Source of the DNA: a virus
IMG/VR virus record: IMGVR_UViG_3300045836_000124
Location: 1 to 27,716 of that record
Length of the DNA: 27,716 bases
Direction: 5' to 3' (one strand)
Shown here piece by piece: positions 23,336-27,716 of this stretch (its first letter is position 1; each line of letters begins with the position of its first letter). The notes under the pieces are model-generated. The model had not been told where the DNA came from, ran no database searches, and saw only the letters and a program-made list of their open reading frames with translations. The position numbers and the translations under genes are program-made.

Positions 23336-23364
23336 TTGATTATTTTCCTGTCGTTGATTATTAT
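23336..23364 (+). promoter_or_regulatory. Sigma-70-type promoter for the rightward arm
   Basis: TTGATT (23336-23341) and TATTAT (23359-23364) are 17 bases apart, close to the TTGACA/TATAAT consensus, in an AT-rich patch of otherwise GC-rich DNA. It points away from the portal gene towards 23495. The box CGTTGATTATT occurs twice here (about 23334 and 23353), and TTGATACAT just downstream resembles the TGATACAAT element found at 19303 and 25603. Confidence 0.6.
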
Positions 23365-23462
23365 TGATACATCGTTGCGACGCGCACCTGATTTGAGGTC
23401 AGGTCGTCAGGCGGCGAGAACCCCAAGAAATCGCAGGCAGTCAGCGTGCGCGCCACATCGCC

Positions 23463-23482
23463 CGGGCGCTAGTCGGGCGCAA
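23463..23482 (+). repeat. Leader repeat, copy 1 (GGGCGC pair before ribosome site)
   Basis: CGGGCGCTAGTCGGGCGCAA lies directly before the ribosome site of the first rightward gene. It matches the segment at 25644-25663 at 18 of 20 bases. Each copy contains two direct GGGCGC units. Possible operator, RNA-binding site or antitermination signal. Confidence 0.6.
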
Positions 23483-23494
23483 GAAGGAGAAATT

Positions 23495-23917
23495 TTGGAC
23501 ACACCTGATATCGACAAGATAGTCGGTTACACGAAGCAGTTCATCGACGCCGCAACGCCGATTGCCAAGCAGGCATACGAAATAGGTCTGGTCACACTCC
23601 GCATCGATGCCGCTCAGGCGATCCTCGTCGGCTTCGTGGTCGGTCTGGCGGCGGTGCTAATCCTGCGCAAGGTAATCGCGGATGTGAAGGAAGCCGGACG
23701 GAAGGCGCAGCTCCCAGAAAACAATGGCCGCCTCTATCAGGGCGACGCTTCGTATCATCTGCCCGGCATGGGTATCCTGCATTTCATATCGGGTATGGCG
23801 GCCCTCCTTGCTGGTATCTTCTCAGCCTGCTTGCTGCTCAACGCATGGGTTTGGGTGAAACTCATCTCGCCCGAACTGTGGCTCGCGCACAAGGCCGTCG
23901 AAAAACTCATCAACTAA
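23495..23917 (+). CDS. Phage membrane protein, two hydrophobic segments
   Basis: The 140-aa product starts with TTG, six bases after AAGGAG: (M)DTPDIDKIVGYTKQFID. The hydrophobic segments are AILVGFVVGLAAVLILRKVI (about 45-65) and a longer one from GILHFISGMAALLAG to VWVKL (about 90-122). Between them lies a positively charged loop, KEAGRKAQLPENNGRLYQGD. This predicts an inner-membrane protein with two or three spans. It is first in the rightward operon, behind a good promoter and a roughly 100-base leader carrying a repeated element. No family recognised; holin-like activity or superinfection exclusion are possible but unproven. Longer ATG-started frames extend through the promoter and are not credible. 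Confidence 0.75.
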   Translation: MDTPDIDKIVGYTKQFIDAATPIAKQAYEIGLVTLRIDAAQAILVGFVVGLAAVLILRKVIADVKEAGRKAQLPENNGRLYQGDASYHLPGMGILHFISGMAALLAGIFSACLLLNAWVWVKLISPELWLAHKAVEKLIN

Positions 23918-23951
23918 CCCCGGCCACCCAGCCCAACAATAAGGAGAACCC

Positions 23952-24188
23952 ATGTCCCACATCCAATCCAAGATCGCCCGCCGCGCAGTGCGCGCTATCG
24001 GGAAGCACCCACGCGACGTTCAGACCGTGCTGACCAAGCCAACTCGCATCTGGGCCACCATAACACCTGGCGTCGGCCCGAGCGCCATCTTCCTCGGCCA
24101 GCGCACGCTCGCCGCCGACTGCGGCCGCGCCGTGTACCGCACGCTGAAGAAGGCCGGCCGCAAGGGCATGGTGCCGGCAGCAGCCTAA
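23952..24188 (+). CDS. Small basic protein, function unknown
   Basis: The 78-aa product starts MSHIQSKIARRAVRAIGKHP and is rich in Arg and Lys, with TPGVGPSAIFLGQRTLAADC in the middle and a basic end (YRTLKKAGRKGMVPAAA). A strong ribosome site (AAGGAG) lies five bases before the ATG. Net positive charge and small size suggest nucleic acid or membrane-surface binding, but no motif proves it. It is 34 bases after the membrane protein and probably co-transcribed. Confidence 0.7.
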   Translation: MSHIQSKIARRAVRAIGKHPRDVQTVLTKPTRIWATITPGVGPSAIFLGQRTLAADCGRAVYRTLKKAGRKGMVPAAA

Positions 24189-24229
24189 TCAACCCCGATG
24201 CGCCCGCAAGGGCGCGGTGAAAGGAAGGT

Positions 24230-24421
24230 ATGAAATCAATCTACGCACTGGCCGCTGCAGTGCTGTTTATTTTTCTCGTCGGCTTCGCTTCCCTCAACAT
24301 CGGAAAGTGGATGCCAGGAGGAGAGTACCGCGCATCCACCGTGGTGAATGCGGCACTGATTATGATCGCATTCTTTGCGCTCGGGTACGGCGCAGGCCGC
24401 TATGGGGAGAAGCGCAAATGA
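24230..24421 (+). CDS. Small two-helix membrane protein
   Basis: The 63-aa product starts MKSIYALAAAVLFIFLVGFA (membrane segment 1, about 4-22), then a short polar turn with GKWMPGGEYRAS, then VVNAALIMIAFFALGYGAGR (segment 2, about 38-57) and a basic end YGEKRK. The ribosome site AAGGAAGG lies just before the ATG. The next gene overlaps its stop (ATGA). Such small proteins are common in phage early regions; no family was recognised. Confidence 0.75.
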   Translation: MKSIYALAAAVLFIFLVGFASLNIGKWMPGGEYRASTVVNAALIMIAFFALGYGAGRYGEKRK

Positions 24422-24891
24422 CCGCCCTCGACCTCACCCGCCTGAAGGCGCTGGCGGAGGCGGCACCAGGCCCGATACCTGATCCGGGCTCGCCGGACAT
24501 CAAAGGCGACTTCGAACGCTACATGGCCTTCGCGAGTGCCTTCCGCCCCTCCGTCGTGCTGGAGCTGATCGCGCGGCTGGAGCGGGCGGAGGCGCAAGCG
24601 CAGCGCTATGAGTGGCTGGCTGATCGCGTTTTGGGCTGCGACTACGGCGACAACGACAAGCCAGGACAGATCGGATGGCGAATCCGCCATGACCTGCTGC
24701 CTAAGGACGGAGGCCGTCAGCCCGCCTTTATGTACGGCAACAGCATCAACAAAGCCGTCGACGCAGCACGCGGGGCCACCACCCCCAACGACCCGCTCGA
24801 CGACGTGCTGCCGCTGCGTCCGCTGCGCATGCCCGACAACTTCCCCAAGTCCCTCGACCTGGGCGACACGGAGGGCGGTGCCTGTGACTGA
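24418..24891 (+). CDS. Ea22-like phage protein
   Basis: The 157-aa product starts MTALDLTRLKALAEAAPGPI and contains FASAFRPSVVLELIARLERA. The LDLxxLKxLAEAA opening and the later VLELIARLERAEA box are the usual marks of Ea22-like phage proteins, an early-region family of unknown function. The second half (RYEWLADRVLGCDYGDN, then GGRQPAFMYGNSINKAVDAA) is less conserved in my experience. Start and stop are both overlapped by neighbours. Confidence 0.7.
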   Translation: MTALDLTRLKALAEAAPGPIPDPGSPDIKGDFERYMAFASAFRPSVVLELIARLERAEAQAQRYEWLADRVLGCDYGDNDKPGQIGWRIRHDLLPKDGGRQPAFMYGNSINKAVDAARGATTPNDPLDDVLPLRPLRMPDNFPKSLDLGDTEGGACD

Positions 24892-25339
24892 TCGGCCAAC
24901 CTGCAAACGCGACGGCTGCTGCGCCAAGGTCCGCGCGCGCGGCCTATGCAACAACCACTATACTCAATGGCGCAACAAGCTCGGACGAAAGCTCGGCATC
25001 GCCAACAGCGAGGACGTGATCCGCGCCGCCATGCCGGCCACCATGAAGGACATCGCGGAGCGGACCGGCCTGAAGTACGAGACCGTACGCAAGGCGGTGG
25101 CCAAGATGCGCCGCGAGGGCCGGGCTCACGTCGAGGACTACCGGCCGCCGACTGACGAGAGCGGAAGCCGCTACACGATGATCATCGCGGACGGTCCGGG
25201 CGAGGATGTGAAGCGCAGCAAGAAGCAGGTCCGCGAGGAGGCCCTGGCCGTGCGCCGCGCCTGGTACGCTGCCAACAAATCGCGCCCGCGCCGCGGCGAC
25301 CCGCTGGTGCTGGCGCTGTTCGGCCGCGCCGCCGCATGA
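24884..25339 (+). CDS. Zinc-finger and winged-helix DNA-binding protein
   Basis: The 151-aa product starts at GTG: (M)TDRPTCKRDGCCAKVRARG, continuing LCNNHYTQW. The Cys...Cys...GLCxxHY arrangement (C7, C12/C13, C22, H26) is a small zinc finger like those next to HNH or HTH domains in phage proteins. A second domain, about 50-80, reads MKDIAERTGLKYETVRKAVA followed by KMRREGRAHVE, a clear helix-turn-helix with wing. It may be a regulator of the rightward genes or of the GTCGTGAC groups; the target is unknown. The C-terminal third is basic. The GTG overlaps the Ea22-like gene by 8 bases, and the next gene overlaps its stop (ATGA). Confidence 0.75.
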   Translation: MTDRPTCKRDGCCAKVRARGLCNNHYTQWRNKLGRKLGIANSEDVIRAAMPATMKDIAERTGLKYETVRKAVAKMRREGRAHVEDYRPPTDESGSRYTMIIADGPGEDVKRSKKQVREEALAVRRAWYAANKSRPRRGDPLVLALFGRAAA

Positions 25340-25572
25340 CCGCCCCGCCGCTGAAAGGCCGGGTTCTGACCTGCGCCAGCAAACGCCGCTGGTCGGACGA
25401 GGTTTCAGCGCGTGCGGGGGCGATGTCGGCGATCCAGTTCTACCAGAACACCGACCGGCTATGGGTGTATCGCTGCAAAGAATGCAACGGCTGGCACCTC
25501 ACCAGCAAGGACAACGGCCGCCGTCAGATGGTGACGGCCGACAACCCGGTGCACGCTGTTGCGATAACCTGA
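25336..25572 (+). CDS. Small phage protein with CxxC-GWH motif
   Basis: The 78-aa product starts MTAPPLKGRVLTCASKRRWS and contains IQFYQNTDRLWVYRCKECNG followed by WHLTSKD. The CxxC-x2-H (C47, C50, H53) and the YRCKxCxGWHLT box recur in small proteins of proteobacterial phages and look like a zinc-binding knuckle. It overlaps the stop of the zinc-finger/HTH gene (ATGA). Function unknown; nucleic-acid binding would be consistent. Confidence 0.7.
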   Translation: MTAPPLKGRVLTCASKRRWSDEVSARAGAMSAIQFYQNTDRLWVYRCKECNGWHLTSKDNGRRQMVTADNPVHAVAIT

Positions 25573-25602
25573 CAATCAATCTGGTTTCTGCATAGACTTA
25601 AC

Positions 25603-25622
25603 CAATTCTGATACAATGATTT
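25603..25622 (+). promoter_or_regulatory. Shared 20-bp promoter-like element, rightward copy
   Basis: CAATTCTGATACAATGATTT contains the extended -10 box TG-A-TACAAT (25609-25617) and differs at one base from the leftward copy at 19303-19322. It lies in the 104-base gap before the gene at 25677 and would start its transcript near 25624. No clear -35 box. Confidence 0.55.
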
Positions 25623-25643
25623 TCAGTAAGACGTGAACAATTT

Positions 25644-25663
25644 CGGGCGCTGATCGGGCGCAA
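25644..25663 (+). repeat. Leader repeat, copy 2 (GGGCGC pair before ribosome site)
   Basis: CGGGCGCTGATCGGGCGCAA lies directly before the ribosome site (GGGAGGG) of the 255-aa gene. It matches the segment at 23463-23482 in 18 of 20 bases and in position relative to the start codon. Confidence 0.6.
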
Positions 25664-25676
25664 ACTAGGGAGGGAT

Positions 25677-26444
25677 ATGAAAACGATCGTCACCGACATC
25701 GGTGCGCAGTTATTGAAAGAGGAAGCCGCCAAGCTCTTCACGCGGCCGTTCAACCTGGAGCATGCGAAGGCGGGGGCTCCGTATGCGTGCTTGGATGGCC
25801 GCAAGGCCGAGATCATCAAGTGGGACCTCCAGGGCTTTGGTCCGCTGCTCGGCTTCGTTCGCTGCCCTGAAAGCGGCGAAGACATTGCGGTCCGCTGGCT
25901 GGACGATGGCACCACGCGCGGCGCGCAGGCTGGTCCCGGCGACCTCGTCATGACCCCGATCGGCTACATCGATGGCAGGCCGGTGTTTGTGGGGGATGAG
26001 ATTGTGAGCGAGAGGACCGGCCGCAAACACACCATCCGACCTTGCGACCATCACTTAGCTGGCTTCCGCTGGCCCGAGCCGGAGAAGCGGTATCCGGTGA
26101 CGCGACTGACCGGCGCGGAGCTGGGCCGCATCTATGACGGCGACGACAGCGCGACAGCAGACTGGACCAACAGAGGTATGGACTGCCTCACCGCCGTCGC
26201 CAACGCCGCCCTGCGCCACGCGGTGGATAGTGGGCAGGTGGTGACGGCCGAGCAGGTGAACGACGAAGTACGCGCGTTGGGCGAACGCATGGCAGAGCGC
26301 CGCGCCGCCCGTGACATGGCCGTGGCCGAGGCGGTGCGGGACTGGTACGTCAAGGAAGCGAGCGACGCGCCGAACCTGCCTACCTTCTGCAACATCATGA
26401 GCATGCGCGACCTCGCCGCCATCATCGCCAAGGTGACAGCATGA
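25677..26444 (+). CDS. Hypothetical 255-aa phage protein
   Basis: The 255-aa product starts MKTIVTDIGAQLLKEEAAKL. Residues about 25-100 hold FNLEHAKAGAPYACLDGRKA and a beta-rich stretch (AEIIKWDLQGFGPLLGFVRC); about 105-135 hold a second small beta unit, VFVGDEIVSERTGRKHTIRP; the end is helical with TFCNIMSMRDLAAIIAKVTA. The FNLEHAKAGAP-A-L-G pattern occurs in phage orphan proteins, sometimes several times per genome. No catalytic motif seen. It is first in the second rightward operon, behind the promoter-like element and leader repeat; the next gene overlaps its stop. Confidence 0.75.
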   Translation: MKTIVTDIGAQLLKEEAAKLFTRPFNLEHAKAGAPYACLDGRKAEIIKWDLQGFGPLLGFVRCPESGEDIAVRWLDDGTTRGAQAGPGDLVMTPIGYIDGRPVFVGDEIVSERTGRKHTIRPCDHHLAGFRWPEPEKRYPVTRLTGAELGRIYDGDDSATADWTNRGMDCLTAVANAALRHAVDSGQVVTAEQVNDEVRALGERMAERRAARDMAVAEAVRDWYVKEASDAPNLPTFCNIMSMRDLAAIIAKVTA

Positions 26445-26665
26445 CGCCCGCGCTGACACCGTGGTTCCCGGAACACACGCACCCAGAGTACACCGGGTAT
26501 TACGACACCCGTGTGCGCGGCAGCGAAATGATCCTGTACTGGGACGGGGATGGATGGCGCGCATCGCAGCATAGCCCGTCGATCACAACCGGCGTTCTGA
26601 GCGTGTTCCGTCAGAATCGCGAATGGCGCGGCCTCACCGCGCCGGCCAGCGGGGTGCTGCAGTGA
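26441..26665 (+). CDS. Small phage protein with YWDG / QNREWRGL motif
   Basis: The 74-aa product starts MTPALTPWFPEHTHPEYTGY, with MILYWDGDGWRAS and later SVFRQNREWRGLT. This pattern (WFP..., YWDG..W, QNREWRGL) is familiar from short orphan proteins of Burkholderia and other proteobacterial phages; function unknown. Overlaps of ATGA at the start and GTGA at the stop show translational coupling in the operon. Confidence 0.7.
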   Translation: MTPALTPWFPEHTHPEYTGYYDTRVRGSEMILYWDGDGWRASQHSPSITTGVLSVFRQNREWRGLTAPASGVLQ

Positions 26666-26883
26666 GCCGGGCGCTGGTACTGGTGGCCATGCTGGTGCTG
26701 GCCGGGTGCGAGCGGCAGGAGGTGGTCGAGGCAAGGGAAGCCAGCAATCCCTTCGTCATCCTCACCGACCAGGAGACTGGCTGCCAGTACCTAGTCGTGC
26801 GCAGCAGCGGTAGTGCACCGACCCCGCGCATCGCCGCCGACGGCAAGACGCACATGGGGTGCCGTCAGGGAGGTGGGCAATGA
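26662..26883 (+). CDS. Small phage lipoprotein
   Basis: The 73-aa product starts at GTG: (M)SRALVLVAMLVLAGCERQE. The LAGC lipobox with Cys16 gives a lipoprotein signal peptide, so the mature form would be about 58 aa and anchored in the host envelope. The mature part contains TDQETGCQYLVVRSSGSAPT and ends near MGCRQGGGQ; residues like TGCQYLV and TPRI recur in small phage proteins. It may act in exclusion or lysis control, unproven. The GTG overlaps the previous stop, and the next gene overlaps its own (ATGA). Confidence 0.75.
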   Translation: MSRALVLVAMLVLAGCERQEVVEAREASNPFVILTDQETGCQYLVVRSSGSAPTPRIAADGKTHMGCRQGGGQ

Positions 26884-27218
26884 CCGTCTACTACGAAGGC
26901 AAGCCGGCCGGCGATATCACGCCTACCGCCGTGGTCGACCTCTCCGCGCCATCACGGTGCCGCCGCGACCTCTGCATCATGGCCTGCGCGTTCTGCCGGG
27001 ATCCGCTATTTTGGCGATGGATCTACTCGCTCGGCCTTGGCCAAGTCGGCGTTCGCAGTGGCGAGTTCAACGAGGCAGGTGCCAAGGCCTTCATCCTATC
27101 GCTGTGCAAGGTCGAGTCACGCAACGAGCTCGACACCAACCCCGAGGCCGCCCAGCGTTTCCACCAGCTAATCCGGCAACCGTTTTTGCAGTGGAAGGAG
27201 GAGCAACATGGGCAATGA
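26880..27218 (+). CDS. Hypothetical 112-aa protein
   Basis: The 112-aa product starts MTVYYEGKPAGDITPTAVVD. It has a Cys-rich patch (CRRDLCIMACAFCRDPLFWR, about 27-46), then a polar helical part with KAFILSLCKVESRNELDTNP and QRFHQLIRQPFLQWKEEQ. The Cys cluster could bind zinc. FWRWIYSLGLG followed by A-FIL-LC-V-SR-ELDT suggests a small helical phage protein, without known function. It overlaps genes on both sides. Confidence 0.7.
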   Translation: MTVYYEGKPAGDITPTAVVDLSAPSRCRRDLCIMACAFCRDPLFWRWIYSLGLGQVGVRSGEFNEAGAKAFILSLCKVESRNELDTNPEAAQRFHQLIRQPFLQWKEEQHGQ

Positions 27219-27591
27219 CCGCGAACTGCTCGAGATGGCGGCGAAGGCGGCTGGGATGCACATCTTGCCGAGTACATGGCCGGAAGAAGATGGATGGTTC
27301 TTCTGTTTACAGCACGATAAACCTGCACTCCACTTTAGAAAAGTGGGGAATCCGCACTATCACTCTGATCCGTGGATGCCTTTGCACGACGACGGCGACG
27401 CGCTGCGGCTGGCGGTGAAGCTGCGCCTGAACCTCTACACCTCGAACGTGTTCTTCGACGGTCTCTCATGCCAGGCGGAGTGTCCCGGTGGGCTCTTTGC
27501 CATTCAAGAGCATCATGGAGAACCCTACGCCGCCACCCGTCGCGCCATCGTGCGCGCCGCGGCCGCGATCGGCAAAGCCATTGACGCTTAA
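27208..27591 (+). CDS. Hypothetical 127-aa phage protein
   Basis: The 127-aa product starts MGNDRELLEMAAKAAGMHIL. It contains WMPLHDDGDALRLAVKLRLN (about 56-75) and ends ATRRAIVRAAAAIGKAIDA. The RELLExAAKAAG start, the WxPLxDDGDALRLAVKL centre and the ATRRAIVRAAAxIG end are a frequent combination in orphan proteins of Burkholderia and related phages; function unknown. A strong ribosome site (GGAGGAG) lies before the ATG, inside the end of the previous gene. Confidence 0.75.
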   Translation: MGNDRELLEMAAKAAGMHILPSTWPEEDGWFFCLQHDKPALHFRKVGNPHYHSDPWMPLHDDGDALRLAVKLRLNLYTSNVFFDGLSCQAECPGGLFAIQEHHGEPYAATRRAIVRAAAAIGKAIDA

Positions 27592-27660
27592 CCACTTCAT
27601 GACTTAACTCAAGACAACAGTCCTTCGGCCAGCTATCCTATCCTCATGAAAGGAGCCGTC

Positions 27661-27716
27661 ATGACCATCACCAACCCCGTCGCCAAAGCCTTCTTCGCCG
27701 CATCGGTGCTGGCGGC
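27661..27716 (+). CDS. Start of a further rightward gene (cut by window edge)
   Basis: Only 18 residues are visible: MTITNPVAKAFFAASVLA. The ribosome site AAAGGAG is five bases before the ATG, which favours it over the in-frame ATG at 27646. The hydrophobic opening (AFFAASVLA) suggests a signal peptide or membrane segment. Too short for a functional call. Confidence 0.5.
   Translation, partial: MTITNPVAKAFFAASVLA

Overview
The window looks like part of a tailed-phage (or prophage) genome from a GC-rich betaproteobacterial host, most likely Burkholderiales. This rests on the high GC content, the recognisable head-morphogenesis genes, the dense stop/start overlaps (ATGA, GTGA, TGATG) and small phage-type proteins familiar from Burkholderia, Ralstonia and Achromobacter phages. 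The host is inference. No integrase, tRNA or bacterial housekeeping gene is present, and terminase and tail genes lie outside.

Layout. Everything from 1 to 23274 is read leftwards; everything from about 23495 to the right end is read rightwards. In transcription order the left arm carries: portal, a zeta-toxin-like ATPase protein and two small genes; a 579-bp stretch with strong RNA-like folding and a 53-aa gene; an 87-aa protein and a MuF-like head protein; a metallophosphoesterase and a Lar-like zinc ribbon; an inorganic-pyrophosphatase-like protein; an N6-adenine DNA methyltransferase frame running out of frame into an 1893-aa SNF2-type helicase, which is interrupted by a 365-aa class 3 intein; a 107-aa protein; a second, 1509-aa helicase-like giant; a holin and two small genes; then prohead protease, scaffold and the start of the major capsid protein. 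Placing methyltransferase/SNF2 giants, InPase and zeta domains among head genes is typical of phage 'polyvalent' proteins such as P1 DarB, which are packaged and injected to counter host defence.

Regulation. An 8-bp element, GTCGTGAC (seven copies, two with a changed last base), sits just ahead of the leftward gene groups, in two cases directly after a rho-independent terminator. It is the best candidate for a phage-specific transcription signal. A different 20-bp element (CAATTSTGATACAATGATTT) occurs twice in gene-free DNA on opposite strands and contains an extended -10 box. The two rightward operons share another 20-bp leader repeat. A 378-bp gap at 7144-7521 holds eight GGTTACC-like sites.

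Right arm. Small, tightly coupled genes of unknown function: membrane proteins, an Ea22-like protein, a zinc-finger/HTH protein, a lipoprotein and several phage orphans. These look like early or accessory genes.

Most notable: the class 3 intein in the Walker A box, the methyltransferase/helicase frame break, the GTCGTGAC elements, the probable large structured RNA at about 18930-19300, and the shared LFxK-type N-termini of three polyvalent proteins.
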